A stretch of DNA of 64,000 bases from Terribacillus halophilus (lineage in GTDB: Bacteria > Bacillota > Bacilli > Bacillales > Amphibacillaceae). Made by a program: the position numbers and the translations under genes. Within the stretch, counting starts at the first letter, position 1. The number at the start of each line of letters is the position of its first letter. The stretch lies in the NCBI RefSeq assembly GCF_900162685.1, contig NZ_LT727828.1:2452588-2516587 (forward strand), read 5' to 3'. Shown one piece after another: positions 17,318 to 27,163 of this stretch. Below the pieces are notes generated by a model that made no database searches, was not told the origin of the DNA, and saw only the letters and a program-made list of their open reading frames with translations.

Positions 17318-18058
17318 ATGGATTTTACAAGTAAAGTAGTTGTTGTGACTGGAGCAGGAAACGGAATTGGTAAGGCTGTGGCTTTGCAATATGCAGCAGC
17401 CGGAGCGAAAGTTGCAGCGGTAGATTTGAATAAGTCTGCTGTCGAACAGACTGTTCAGGAAATGGAAGGCGAGGGACTTGCATTGCAAGCCGATATGCGT
17501 CTCCATAAAGAAATAACTAATCTCATGAAACAAGCATACGAGCACTTTGGGAAAATTGATATTCTAATCAATAACGCCGGTGTTAGTGCGTTTAAAAATA
17601 TGTTCGAATTAGCCGTAGAAGAATGGGATAGTATTATCAATACCAACTTACGCGGCACCTTCCTGGCTAGCCGAGAAGCAGCCAGCTACATGAAACATGG
17701 CGGAAAAGGCGGTGCCATTGTGAACATCGCATCCACGCGCGCATCCATGTCCGAACCGGATACAGAGGCCTACGCTGCGACAAAAGGCGGCATCACCGCA
17801 CTTACGCATGCACTGTCAGTATCTTTACAGAATAATTATATTACCGTCAATTGCATTAGTCCTGGCTGGATTGAAACAGAGGATTACGACGCATTGCGAC
17901 CTGTTGATCACGATCAGCATCCTTCCAAACGAGTCGGCACTCCATCTGACATTGCCAGAGCTTGTTTGTTCCTGACAACCGCGGAGAATAACTTTATCAA
18001 TGGTGAAAATTTAGTTATCGATGGCGGAATGACACGTAAAATGATTTATGCACATTAA
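17318..18058 (+). CDS. Short-chain dehydrogenase/reductase
   Basis: A 246-residue classical SDR with cofactor motif TGAGNGIGKA, NNAGVS, catalytic Ser in NIASTRASMS, Tyr/Lys in YAATKGG and the SPGWIETED loop. The Asp in VAAVDLN at the end of beta-2 favours NAD(H). The substrate is unknown. The start is the ATG at 17318, eight bases after AAAGGA; the ATG at 17309 is too close to that site. It follows the phosphoesterase gene by five bases, so an operon is likely. A long palindromic terminator follows. Confidence 0.88.
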   Translation: MDFTSKVVVVTGAGNGIGKAVALQYAAAGAKVAAVDLNKSAVEQTVQEMEGEGLALQADMRLHKEITNLMKQAYEHFGKIDILINNAGVSAFKNMFELAVEEWDSIINTNLRGTFLASREAASYMKHGGKGGAIVNIASTRASMSEPDTEAYAATKGGITALTHALSVSLQNNYITVNCISPGWIETEDYDALRPVDHDQHPSKRVGTPSDIARACLFLTTAENNFINGENLVIDGGMTRKMIYAH

Positions 18059-18059
18059 A

Positions 18060-18087
18060 AGAGACAATGCCCGCGGGCATTGTCTCT
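18060..18087. terminator. Perfect palindrome terminator, bidirectional
   Basis: AGAGACAATGCCCG is followed directly by CGGGCATTGTCTCT, a 14-bp perfect stem, between two convergent dehydrogenase genes. A short T-rich tract follows on the plus strand. Confidence 0.85.
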
Positions 18088-18094
18088 CTTTCGT

Positions 18095-18892
<798 letters not shown>

Positions 18893-18901
18893 TTAGCTGC
18901 T

Positions 18902-19762
18902 TTATGATTTTGTATAACCTAAGAGAAAACCTGCAATAACGATTAGCACGATACCAATAGCGACACTAACCAGCTGCCCCCTCGTTTTCTTTTCACCTAA
19001 TATGAAAATACCGCCGAGTGTGGAAATGACAATTCCCATCTGAGACAAAGAAAAACTTGTTGCCACACCAACTCGAGGCTGCGAGATGAACAAAAACATA
19101 TTACCTGTTGCCCATATAACACCGGGGATAATATTTTTTATTGTATACATATCATACGGTTTGTATTTCACAGTTAAGATAAGTCCGCCAGCCACCATAC
19201 CAACAGCTTGCGGGAATAAAGCAGTCCAGCCGTCAACGCCAAACAATCTGGCGATAACAACATAAACTAAGTAACCTACTGTAGAAATAGCCAGGAAGAC
19301 CAAACCTTTTCGGAAAGCCCCACGACTTGCCTCATCCTCTTCTTCCCCTTTAGCTCGTCTGGAAGTAAGAATTGCTCCGCCAATAATAAGCAATAACGCC
19401 AGAATTCCGAGAATAACGGATCTTGATGTACTCCATTCTCCAAACACAATAACACCAAACAGAGAAGTAGAAACGAGCTGAGCTCCAGTTGAAATTGGCA
19501 TCGTGCGTGAAACGCCAATTGCATGAATACTTTTCAGCTGGAAAGTCTGGCCAAGCGACCAGAATACACCGGAAAGGAAACCGATTAAGAAGATGAAGCC
19601 TGTTAATTCCGGGCGTACAAAGAAATACAGTATGATTGATAACAGCAATGCACCAATCGTCGTACCGAGAATCTGATGATAAGGGGATCCGCCAAGCTTC
19701 ACATTGAATAGAACGATACTGCCCCAAAACAAGGCAGGCAGAACCGCCAGTAAGATATCCAT
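18902..19762 (-). CDS. glcU: Glucose uptake protein GlcU
   Basis: A 286-residue GRP-type sugar transporter with ten predicted membrane helices. MDILLAVLPALFWGSIVLFN at the N-terminus, SLGQTFQLKSI, SRTMPISTGAQLV and GVIWATGNMFLF are characteristic of the family. It imports glucose, probably by proton symport, and supplies the dehydrogenase encoded 21 bases downstream. The start is the ATG at 19762 after GGAG; a GTG directly before it is in frame but badly spaced. The sigma-G-like promoter lies 33-62 bases upstream. Confidence 0.93.
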   Translation of the reverse strand: MDILLAVLPALFWGSIVLFNVKLGGSPYHQILGTTIGALLLSIILYFFVRPELTGFIFLIGFLSGVFWSLGQTFQLKSIHAIGVSRTMPISTGAQLVSTSLFGVIVFGEWSTSRSVILGILALLLIIGGAILTSRRAKGEEEDEASRGAFRKGLVFLAISTVGYLVYVVIARLFGVDGWTALFPQAVGMVAGGLILTVKYKPYDMYTIKNIIPGVIWATGNMFLFISQPRVGVATSFSLSQMGIVISTLGGIFILGEKKTRGQLVSVAIGIVLIVIAGFLLGYTKS

Positions 19763-19794
19763 CACGTCACTCCATTTCAGTTATGCTTTAATGC

Positions 19795-19824
19795 TAGTAT
19801 GATGACGCTAGTATCTTTTTATGC
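19795..19824 (-). promoter_or_regulatory. Sigma-G-type promoter of glcU-gdh
   Basis: On the minus strand GCATA (plus 19820-19824) and CATACTA (plus 19795-19801) are separated by 18 bases. This matches the forespore sigma-G consensus, and glcU-gdh is sigma-G dependent in B. subtilis. Confidence 0.78.
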
Positions 19825-19832
19825 AAAAAAAA

Positions 19833-19854
19833 ATCCAAAGCAAATGCTTTGGAT
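19833..19854 (-). terminator. Terminator of the cydABCD operon
   Basis: On the minus strand ATCCAAAGCA and TGCTTTGGAT pair around TT, followed by nine T residues. The stem overlaps the stop codon of the last cyd gene. Confidence 0.9.
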
Positions 19855-21587
19855 TAAGTAGTTTGGAAAACCGCAGGGCGGTCCAATTCATACAGTTTTT
19901 TATAATGCGGCGATTCCTGCAGCAATTGTGCGTGCGTACCGCGCATCTTGACTTTACCTTCTTCCAAGAAGATGATTTCGTCCATTTGTTCCATCCCTAC
20001 TAGGTGGTGTGTCACCCATAGCAACGATTTCCCAGCTAAGCTATCGAAAATCGTATTCAGCAAATCACGTTCTGTAATCGGGTCAAGCCCTACTGTTGGC
20101 TCATCCAGCATAATAATTGGTGTATCCTGAAGCAGCACTCGTGCCAAGGCAATTCGCTGGCGTTCTCCACCCGAGAAACGCTGACCTGTTTCCTGCATAG
20201 ACGTTTGATATCCTTCTGGCTGACTGGCGACTAAGTCATGAAGCTTCACTTGTTTCATAACCGCTTTTACTTGTGCTTCGGTTGCACTTTCATTTGCCAA
20301 CAGCAAGTTGTTGGCCACACTTGTATAAAACAGATATGGATTTTGATTCAATACGGATACAAGCTTTGTCATATCCGGACGAATTGCCGAAGCATCATAG
20401 CCATTAATACGAACAGAACCACAATCTGGCTTGAGCATTCCTTGCAGCAGTTTCAAAAGTGTCGACTTGCCGGCGCCACTCTTCCCAATAATTGCAACTT
20501 TCTTTCCTTGGGTCAATTCAAGAGACAAGTTCTTGATGACGTTCTCTTCATCATCATAACCAAAATCGACATGCTGCATTGTTAACCCAGCTGTATCTAA
20601 TAAACCTTCATACGGTACCGAGACGAGCGTTTTTTCTGCATCTTCTTCCAGCTTCGTAACTCGATTCAGTGACTCTTCATAGCGTGGATACTTTTCTACA
20701 GCATTGGATACTGGCAAAATCGCCTCTGATAATGGAATAATTACAAGTACAAACGCCGCAATAAATACACCAGCAATTCTGCCGTCAGCAAATAGGTTAG
20801 CTCCGAAACCTAACATCGTAACTAGCATAGCAGCAACAATCACTTGTCCGATAAATTCCCGGTAATACGCCCAACTCTTCGACCGTCTATCCGCTATATC
20901 CTGCGTCTGCTGCTGTGCGAAGAAGCGGCTGAAGAAATGTTTTTTCTGCCCGCTTAACAGCCAATCATGAATTCCAAGAAAGCCATCTGTCACATATTGA
21001 TAAAGCTGATCTTTATCTTTCTTATATGCCTGATTGACTGCCCGCATATGCAGTAAGGAGAAAATCGGCATGACAACAACAAGCACAAAGAAGTAAATAG
21101 CCATGAGCAAAGCAAATCCTATGCTGAAATAACCAAGCGCACAAATACTGATAACATACAGCAGAACTGCAGACGCGGTAGGCAGAATCGTCCGTAAATA
21201 CAGATCTTGTAAGCTCTCGATATCCTCTGACAAAATACCTAACACTTCACCCGTTTTTATTGACTTACTGGTTGCCGCTTTCGGCTCAACCAAATGATAC
21301 AAACGTGTCCGCATTTTCGCCAGCACACGAAGAATGAAGTCATGGCTGACGAGCCTTTCGGAATATCGGAAAACGGAGCGACCAAGCCCAAATGCACGTA
21401 CCAGAACAATTGGCACATAAACAAGCAAGATATTCTCTGGACGCAAAGATGATTTAGAAATCAAAAAACCAGATGTGAACATCAAAGCTGCCGCTGAACC
21501 TACTGTCAGCATACTGAGCAGCATAATGGTCAGCATGCGATATTTATAGCGTTTAACATATGGCATGATCCAGTCACGATGCTTCAT
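19854..21587 (-). CDS. cydD: Thiol-reductant ABC exporter subunit, CydC type (Bacillus cydD)
   Basis: A 577-residue ABC half-transporter: six membrane helices in about 1-300, then an ATPase with Walker A GKSGAGKST, signature FSGGERQRIALARVLL, Walker B IIMLDEPTVGLDP and H-loop WVTHHL. Partnered with the next gene upstream, it exports cysteine/glutathione needed to mature cytochrome bd. The segment FRYSERLVSHDFILRVL identifies the CydC-type subunit; the Bacillus symbol for this position in the operon is cydD. The ATG at 21587 follows GGGGGA and overlaps the previous gene by 14 bases. The gene ends at the operon terminator. Confidence 0.92.
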   Translation of the reverse strand: MKHRDWIMPYVKRYKYRMLTIMLLSMLTVGSAAALMFTSGFLISKSSLRPENILLVYVPIVLVRAFGLGRSVFRYSERLVSHDFILRVLAKMRTRLYHLVEPKAATSKSIKTGEVLGILSEDIESLQDLYLRTILPTASAVLLYVISICALGYFSIGFALLMAIYFFVLVVVMPIFSLLHMRAVNQAYKKDKDQLYQYVTDGFLGIHDWLLSGQKKHFFSRFFAQQQTQDIADRRSKSWAYYREFIGQVIVAAMLVTMLGFGANLFADGRIAGVFIAAFVLVIIPLSEAILPVSNAVEKYPRYEESLNRVTKLEEDAEKTLVSVPYEGLLDTAGLTMQHVDFGYDDEENVIKNLSLELTQGKKVAIIGKSGAGKSTLLKLLQGMLKPDCGSVRINGYDASAIRPDMTKLVSVLNQNPYLFYTSVANNLLLANESATEAQVKAVMKQVKLHDLVASQPEGYQTSMQETGQRFSGGERQRIALARVLLQDTPIIMLDEPTVGLDPITERDLLNTIFDSLAGKSLLWVTHHLVGMEQMDEIIFLEEGKVKMRGTHAQLLQESPHYKKLYELDRPAVFQTT

Positions 21588-23295
21588 GATTATCCCCCAT
21601 TTGTGCTTCCAGCAAGCGGACATATTGCCCGCGTTTTGCTGCTAATTCTTCGTGCGTACCGTACTCTGCGATTCTGCCATGCTCCATCACAATGATAAGA
21701 TCCATTTCTTGCATCCAATGCAGCCGATGTGAAGCAAAGAACAGCAATTTATCCGCAGCCAATTCCTCAATTACTTCTTTCAATTCATATTCTGTCTCAA
21801 TATCAAGCTGCGCAGTTGGCTCATCCAAAAGGACGATGGAGCGATTACTAAGGAACGCTCTAGCCAACACGACTCGCTGCGCCTGCCCGCCACTTAAACT
21901 GCGAGCTCCTTCACCAATTAACGTATCAGACCCCTCAGGCAGCTTATTGATGACGTCACGCAGACCCGCATGATCAATTGCTTTTTCCACAGCTTCATCG
22001 GTTGCTTCTGGGGCATAAAAGCGAACATTATCTTTTACACTGCCTTGGAAGATGAATGGATGCTGCGGAATATATGCAGTTTGCTGCTGCCAAGCATCTG
22101 CGTTAAAGTCGATAGCTTTTCCGTCCAATTCCATTTGTCCGCTAGCAGGGTCAATAAAACCGCTAAGCAAATCAATAAAAGTCGATTTACCTGCACCGCT
22201 AGCTCCAATCAGCCCAACCTTTTGATTGCCTTTTATTCGAATACTTAAGTCTGTTAAAGCAGACTGATTTTCCTCATAAGCAACTGTTACATCACGCAGA
22301 ACCAGCTCGCTGCCTTGTTTCCACTTACCTGCATCTTTACCTTGACGTTTCCCTTGCGCAAGCTGAATAACAGCAAGCATCTGGTCACCGGCATCTTTGC
22401 CGTCCAATGTGGCATGATAGTCATTTCCTACTTCACGAATCGGCAGGAAATACTCAGGAGCAAGCAGCAAGATCATTAAAGCCGGCTCTAATAACAGCGT
22501 GCCATCAATTAAACGCAACCCAAGCGTTACTGCAACAAACGCAATTGCCAGCTGCGTAAACAGATCTAGTGCAAAACTAGATAGAAACGCAATTCGCAGC
22601 GTACCCAAAGTCGATTTGCGGTACTGCCCGCTTACCTTCTCGATTGTTTCACCGTGTTCTTTGCTGCGTCCAAGAAACTTCAATGTTTCCAGGCCCCGCA
22701 GTGAATCAACAAAATGATTGGAAAGCATACGATAAGCCTTCCATTGACTATCCATTTTCTTCTGAGCCGCTAAGCCAAGCAAAATCATAAATGCAATTAA
22801 GATAGGAATGGTTACGAGCAAGATCACACCGGAAATATCATCGTGCATCCAAATATAAATAAGCACAAGCCATGGCGTAATCATATTGGAAACGAGCTTT
22901 GGTAAGAATAGTTCGAGATAATCCCGAAGCTTGCCTACACTCTCCATCAAAAACGTAACCAGATTTCCAGTACCTTCTTGCTTGGTATAACGTGGTCCAA
23001 GCTTAAAGACACTCTCTAAGAATGCTTTCCGCATCTCTTCTACAGTCGCCTGTGCAAAGCGGAAACATATCTTTTTAATTATTAGTTGCAACAGCTGTCT
23101 AGCAAGAAAGGCTGCTACGAAGCAGCCTATAAGTGGAATTTGCGATGTAAAACTTTGTCCATGGAACAGGTGCGTAATGGCCTCCGCCAGCCACTTTGCT
23201 TGAAAGATAATGGCCACAGCTTGCAGCAGCGTGAACGCGGAGAGCACCACCAGCACCGTTTTTATTCCTTTGTAAGCCATTAAGTTTCTGCCCAT
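21574..23295 (-). CDS. cydC: Thiol-reductant ABC exporter subunit, CydD type (Bacillus cydC)
   Basis: A 573-residue ABC half-transporter with six N-terminal helices and an ATPase: Walker A GASGAGKST, signature LSGGQAQRVVLARAFL, Walker B IVLLDEPTAQLD and H-loop FFASHRLHW. QEGTGNLVTFLMESVGKLRDYLELFLPKL-type sequence in the first cytoplasmic loop is CydD-like. It forms a heterodimer with the following subunit. The ATG at 23295 overlaps the cydB stop (TAATG), indicating translational coupling. A second ATG five codons on is possible. Confidence 0.92.
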   Translation of the reverse strand: MGRNLMAYKGIKTVLVVLSAFTLLQAVAIIFQAKWLAEAITHLFHGQSFTSQIPLIGCFVAAFLARQLLQLIIKKICFRFAQATVEEMRKAFLESVFKLGPRYTKQEGTGNLVTFLMESVGKLRDYLELFLPKLVSNMITPWLVLIYIWMHDDISGVILLVTIPILIAFMILLGLAAQKKMDSQWKAYRMLSNHFVDSLRGLETLKFLGRSKEHGETIEKVSGQYRKSTLGTLRIAFLSSFALDLFTQLAIAFVAVTLGLRLIDGTLLLEPALMILLLAPEYFLPIREVGNDYHATLDGKDAGDQMLAVIQLAQGKRQGKDAGKWKQGSELVLRDVTVAYEENQSALTDLSIRIKGNQKVGLIGASGAGKSTFIDLLSGFIDPASGQMELDGKAIDFNADAWQQQTAYIPQHPFIFQGSVKDNVRFYAPEATDEAVEKAIDHAGLRDVINKLPEGSDTLIGEGARSLSGGQAQRVVLARAFLSNRSIVLLDEPTAQLDIETEYELKEVIEELAADKLLFFASHRLHWMQEMDLIIVMEHGRIAEYGTHEELAAKRGQYVRLLEAQMGDNHEAS

Positions 23296-24311
23296 TAGTA
23301 TTCCATATGCTCCTTATGATCTACTCGCTTACGGAAAACGTAGTAGCTCCAAATTTGATAACCTAACACGAACGGCAAAAGCGCCAAACTTAGGTAGGTC
23401 ATGATTTTCAAAGAATAATCTCCTGAAGATGCAGTTTGTACTGTCAGACTGTAAGCATCACTGATAGAACTGATCATTACCCGAGGGAATAATCCGATAA
23501 ATACAGATGCAATCAGCAGAATAATAATTAATCCTGACATCAAGAACGCCCAGCCATCACGTTTACGTGTGATGAAATAGCCGGATGCGATATAAACCAA
23601 GATACCGACCATGAATAGGTACTCTAACATATTGCCATGAACTGCGAACATATCTGTTTTAAAGAAAGTCATGCCCAGAAAGGCAATGAGTAAAACAGCA
23701 TTGATTGGCAGCAAGTTCTTTGCTGCACGGCGGCAGCGTTCACGAAGTGTATCCATTAAACGTAGTGTCCCGAAGATAAGACCGTGCCATACACACAGCA
23801 TCGTCAATGTTACGCCGCCAAGAACGGTATAGACATTAATAACATCGGTTACGCCAGCATGCATAATCATGTTTTCATCAATCGGTACACCTTGGATCAA
23901 AGCTGTGAACATAATTCCGAATGTGAGCGGCGGAATAATACTGCCGATCAGGATAACCCAATCCCATACTTTGCGCCATGTCGGATGCTCTGCTTTACCG
24001 CGAAACTCAAAAGCAACCCCGCGACCAATCAACCCGAAAAGGATAAATGCAAAGCAGAGATAAAAACCGCTCAGCATAGACGCGTACCAATTCGGAAAGG
24101 CAGCAAACATAGCCCCAATAGCTGTAATCAGCCACACTTCATTTGCATCCCAGAATGGGCCGATAGAGTTTATGAACGCGCGTCTTTCTAAATCATCTTT
24201 GGCGACGAATCTGCCGGCAATTCCAACACCAAAATCAAAGCCTTCTAAGAAGAAAAAGCCAACGAATAACACCGCAACAAGGATGAACCATAATTCATTA
24301 AGAGAAAGCAT
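23295..24311 (-). CDS. cydB: Cytochrome bd ubiquinol/menaquinol oxidase subunit II
   Basis: A 338-residue membrane protein with about eight helices. The N-terminus MLSLNELWFILVAVLFVGFF, followed by LEGFDFGVGI, is diagnostic of CydB, as are FWDANEVWLITAIGAMFAAFP and CVWHGLIFGTLRLMD. It pairs with CydA in the quinol oxidase that reduces oxygen at low tension. The start is the ATG at 24311 after AAGGAGGG; a longer in-frame extension only overlaps cydA. It overlaps cydA by 14 bases. Confidence 0.96.
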   Translation of the reverse strand: MLSLNELWFILVAVLFVGFFFLEGFDFGVGIAGRFVAKDDLERRAFINSIGPFWDANEVWLITAIGAMFAAFPNWYASMLSGFYLCFAFILFGLIGRGVAFEFRGKAEHPTWRKVWDWVILIGSIIPPLTFGIMFTALIQGVPIDENMIMHAGVTDVINVYTVLGGVTLTMLCVWHGLIFGTLRLMDTLRERCRRAAKNLLPINAVLLIAFLGMTFFKTDMFAVHGNMLEYLFMVGILVYIASGYFITRKRDGWAFLMSGLIIILLIASVFIGLFPRVMISSISDAYSLTVQTASSGDYSLKIMTYLSLALLPFVLGYQIWSYYVFRKRVDHKEHMEY

Positions 24312-25698
24312 GTTGACCCTCCTTCGTAAATGGATCCCCAATCGAATCAGATTGTTCAATATCGTGTTCTGGTCCTTTTTTAATCTCACGGACAAATAGC
24401 GTTATCATGACCGCGAACAAAATTAAATACAAAGCAGAGAATGTAAGGAGTGAGAATAACACTTGCCCTGCACTTACACCTGCACTGACTGCGTCTTCTG
24501 TTTGCATATAACCGAACACAACCCATGGCTGACGGCCGATTTCTGTCATAATCCAGCCGGCAGAACTTCCGATGAACGGGAAGCTAATGGCAACAATCAT
24601 CATACGCAGATACCATTTACTAGTAATAAGTTTTTTACGTGCATACAAGTACGCACCCCAAATTGTTAATGCAGCAATTGCACCGCCAAGTGCAGACATA
24701 ATCCGGAAGCTCCAGAATGTTGTTTTCACTGGCGGAATATAATCGCCAGGGCCGTACATATTTTCATAGCGTTCTTGTAAGGTATTCATACCTTCAACGG
24801 AGCCATGGAAATCACCATAAGATAAGAAACTTAACAAGTAAGGAATTTTAAGCTCACCTGTGTTTTCTCCAGCTTCTGTATCAATGTTAGCAATCACTGT
24901 CCAAGGAGCTGGATCAGCACTGTCTTCCCAAAGTCCTTCACTCGCTGCCATTTTCATTGGCTGTGTTTCTACTAGATAAAGCGCCTGTTCGTGTCCGGAC
25001 AACGCAATACCAATACCACTGATTAAACCAACAATGATTGCTATTTTAAATGATCCTTTATAAAAGGCTACATGCTTCTTGCGAAGAAGAGCAATAGCGC
25101 TGATTCCTGTTATGAATAACGCTCCAGTCGCAAATGAACCAAACAGAGTATGCGGGAACTCGACCCAGAGCTGCCCATTCGTCAAGATAGCTAAGAAATC
25201 ATTCATTTCTAATCTGCCGTTTTGCAGCACAGCCCCTACTGGATGCTGCATAAAGGAGTTCGCCGACAAAATAAAGAATGCCGAGAAAATCGTCCCTAAA
25301 GATACTAACCAAATGCATAATGCATGGAGCCATTTCGGCAGGCGGTCCCAGCCGAAGATCCATAAACCTAAGAAAGTAGATTCCATGAAGAATGCTAACA
25401 AAGCTTCTATTGCAAGCGGCGCACCGAATACATCCCCAACAAATCGGGAATATTCCGACCAGTTCATTCCGAATTGGAATTCCTGCAGGATACCGGTGAC
25501 GACACCGACTGCAAAGTTAATTAGGAATAAATGCCCCCAGAACTTTGCCATTTTTTTGTACTTATCGTCTTTTTTCACAACATACAATGTTTCCATGATT
25601 GCAATGATGAACACCAAACCTATACTCAATGGAACGAATAGGAAGTGGAACAAAGTCGTTGATGCAAATTGGATCCGAGATAGTTCTACAACATCCAT
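24298..25698 (-). CDS. cydA: Cytochrome bd oxidase subunit I
   Basis: A 466-residue membrane subunit carrying the haems. His18 in STTLFHFLFVPL is a haem ligand of the family. GRQPWVVFGYMQTEDAVSAG and the quinol-binding loop GDFHGSVEGMNTLQERYE are also typical. The loop is of the short kind usual in Firmicutes. It oxidises menaquinol and reduces oxygen to water. The start follows AAGGCGGC. First gene of cydABCD; the upstream region has two Rex-like boxes, one just after a TATACT -10 element, so expression should rise when the NADH/NAD ratio is high. Confidence 0.97.
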   Translation of the reverse strand: MDVVELSRIQFASTTLFHFLFVPLSIGLVFIIAIMETLYVVKKDDKYKKMAKFWGHLFLINFAVGVVTGILQEFQFGMNWSEYSRFVGDVFGAPLAIEALLAFFMESTFLGLWIFGWDRLPKWLHALCIWLVSLGTIFSAFFILSANSFMQHPVGAVLQNGRLEMNDFLAILTNGQLWVEFPHTLFGSFATGALFITGISAIALLRKKHVAFYKGSFKIAIIVGLISGIGIALSGHEQALYLVETQPMKMAASEGLWEDSADPAPWTVIANIDTEAGENTGELKIPYLLSFLSYGDFHGSVEGMNTLQERYENMYGPGDYIPPVKTTFWSFRIMSALGGAIAALTIWGAYLYARKKLITSKWYLRMMIVAISFPFIGSSAGWIMTEIGRQPWVVFGYMQTEDAVSAGVSAGQVLFSLLTFSALYLILFAVMITLFVREIKKGPEHDIEQSDSIGDPFTKEGQHAFS

Positions 25699-25738
25699 AT
25701 TGCCGCCTTCTTTCTTTAACGTAATGTAATCGGTAACT

Positions 25739-25756
25739 TTGTGAAAATAGTCACAA
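25739..25756. promoter_or_regulatory. Rex-like operator 1 upstream of cydA
   Basis: TTGTGAA-AATA-GTCACAA matches the Rex consensus TTGTGAA-N4-TTCACAA at 13 of 14 positions. It lies just downstream of a minus-strand TATACT (plus 25773-25778), where binding would block transcription. Confidence 0.8.
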
Positions 25757-25798
25757 TGTCCTGTTACATTTAGTATACTCCTTCTTCCCTATTTGAGA

Positions 25799-25816
25799 TT
25801 GTGAAATATTGAACAA
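25799..25816. promoter_or_regulatory. Rex-like operator 2 upstream of cydA
   Basis: TTGTGAA-ATAT-TGAACAA has one perfect and one imperfect half-site of the Rex consensus with correct spacing. A further perfect palindrome, TTTGTTAACAAA, lies near 25840-25851. Confidence 0.65.
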
Positions 25817-25854
25817 ATTGTGGCGTATTCGTCACAGCTTTGTTAACAAACAAA

Positions 25855-25878
25855 AAAATCCCTTCGCATAGGGATTTT
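25855..25878 (-). terminator. Terminator upstream of the cyd operon
   Basis: On the minus strand AAAATCCCT pairs with AGGGATTTT, followed by further T residues. It closes the small-enzyme cluster 25902-28361. Confidence 0.85.
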
Positions 25879-25901
25879 CATTGGTGTTGTTTCTATTCTT
25901 T

Positions 25902-26441
25902 TTACAATTCTTTTAGCAGCTTCTCCATTGTATGATTCGCTTCTGCCGGCATGCCTAATCTGCGTGCTTCCTCAAGGGTTTGACGGTTGGAAAGGCCATG
26001 AGATCGAAAATAATTCTCCATCAGTTCTCGCTTTGTTTCCTTATTTGGCAGCAGCCAGTACATCACATACCACGCCTCCATACTGCTAAGCGGTAGTATA
26101 CCAGCAACTGTTTGCTCCATAACTGCAGTAAACGGCATCCGGAATATAGTGTCTTCATATATAATCGCAAAGTCGGCCATCAAATCTACTTGTATATTAT
26201 CTAACATGGTAAAAGTGGTACATGCTTTTGTTAAAAAACAATCTTGAGGTGGCTTATCCTTTTTTCTAACGGCTCGTTTTTGCAGCACTTGTTTTGCTTG
26301 TGTAAAATTCTCTGGCTTTACCAAAAGGTCCACATCATTCGGCCGGACAGGCAGTCCTTTTAAAGACAATAGCAGCGATCCGCCAATGCTATAAGATACC
26401 TCATGCTCCTCCAACAGCTCTAAAACCGGTTGAAAATGCAA
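25902..26441 (-). CDS. Nucleotidyltransferase-fold protein
   Basis: A 179-residue protein with a minimal nucleotidyltransferase signature: YSIGGSLLLSLKGLPVRPNDVDLLV holds the Gly-Ser helix and the two metal-binding Asp residues, and a third acidic residue may be the Asp in IQVDLMADF. Relatives transfer nucleotides to small molecules or proteins, or act as toxins or antitoxins; the target cannot be stated. The start is TTG at 26441 after an AGAGGGCGG site. It is the last gene of a compact minus-strand cluster of acetyltransferases and a hydrolase. Confidence 0.72.
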   Translation of the reverse strand: MHFQPVLELLEEHEVSYSIGGSLLLSLKGLPVRPNDVDLLVKPENFTQAKQVLQKRAVRKKDKPPQDCFLTKACTTFTMLDNIQVDLMADFAIIYEDTIFRMPFTAVMEQTVAGILPLSSMEAWYVMYWLLPNKETKRELMENYFRSHGLSNRQTLEEARRLGMPAEANHTMEKLLKEL

Positions 26442-26463
26442 CCGACCGCCCTCTTTCTGCTGA

Positions 26464-26943
26464 TTACAAATTCTTTATATACCAAACGTCACATGCATAA
26501 TGCTCCGATTCGTTCAGCGGTTTGTCCATCTGCTGGAAACCTTGCTTCTGATAAAAGCGATTGGCAGCATGCATATTACTCAACGTTTCCAAGTAACACT
26601 GCTTATAACGCTCGCTCGCAAAGGTAAGAGCTGTCTGAAGCAGCTTCTCGGCAATGCCTGTTCCGCGCTGCTCTTTTTCTGCATACATTTTCTGCAGCTC
26701 ACAAACATCTTGATGCGCTGCCACAGGTCCAATACCACAGCCCGCCACTATATGTCCTTCCTCCTCTGCGACCCAATATTTTGAGCCAGGCTGCTGATAA
26801 AGAGAATAAAATCGGCCTAAATCTGGGTCACTCCAAGCTGTTCCAGGTTTGTCTGCGCCAAATTCCTTTAAGCATGTTCGTATTAACTGTTCTATAAGCA
26901 AGTTGTCTTTTTCTTCAATCTCCCTAATCTTCCTACTCCGCAC
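26464..26943 (-). CDS. GNAT-family N-acetyltransferase
   Basis: A 159-residue single-domain GNAT protein. VAEEEGHIVAGCGIGPV is beta-4, LQKMYAEKEQRGTGIAEKLLQ holds the acetyl-CoA pyrophosphate loop (Q/RxxGxG/A) and YLETLSNMHAANRFYQKQGF is the C-terminal motif. It transfers an acetyl group from acetyl-CoA to an unknown amine. The start is GTG 26943, with AGGGAAG located in the end of the DUF4177-like gene, three bases upstream, so the genes are probably co-translated. Confidence 0.85.
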   Translation of the reverse strand: MRSRKIREIEEKDNLLIEQLIRTCLKEFGADKPGTAWSDPDLGRFYSLYQQPGSKYWVAEEEGHIVAGCGIGPVAAHQDVCELQKMYAEKEQRGTGIAEKLLQTALTFASERYKQCYLETLSNMHAANRFYQKQGFQQMDKPLNESEHYACDVWYIKNL

Positions 26944-26945
26944 TT

Positions 26946-27128
26946 TTACGCTTCCCTTTCAAAGATTAGCTCAATACTGGCAGCCATTCCGTCATACCCC
27001 GGAATAGGATTCATACTATGCAAGCGCCATCCTTTCTGCGCATATTCCTGTACGATTTTCCGGTAATCGGTCTTCATTTTCCCAGTAAAACTCTTCATTT
27101 CAATTGTCTCAAATGCATATGTCATCAT
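26946..27128 (-). CDS. DUF4177-like small protein (60 aa)
   Basis: A 60-residue protein: YAFETIEMKSFTGKMKTDYR, then IVQEYAQKGWRLHSM and a final strand ASIELIFEREA. This beta-alpha-beta pattern with the conserved EYAQKGWRL segment matches the DUF4177 family of unknown function. It starts at an ATG seven bases after GGGAGGA, within the acetyltransferase cluster. Confidence 0.75.
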   Translation of the reverse strand: MMTYAFETIEMKSFTGKMKTDYRKIVQEYAQKGWRLHSMNPIPGYDGMAASIELIFEREA

Positions 27129-27163
27129 AAAAAAATCCTCCCTGTCAACTCATATATACATTT

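Noticed and set aside
25079-25729. 216-codon frame antisense to cydA
   Set aside because: It mirrors cydA codons, starts without a ribosome site, and its composition is not protein-like.
25818-25836. Third Rex box (TTGTGGC...GTCACAG) upstream of cydA
   Set aside because: The half-sites are six rather than four bases apart, so it does not fit the consensus.
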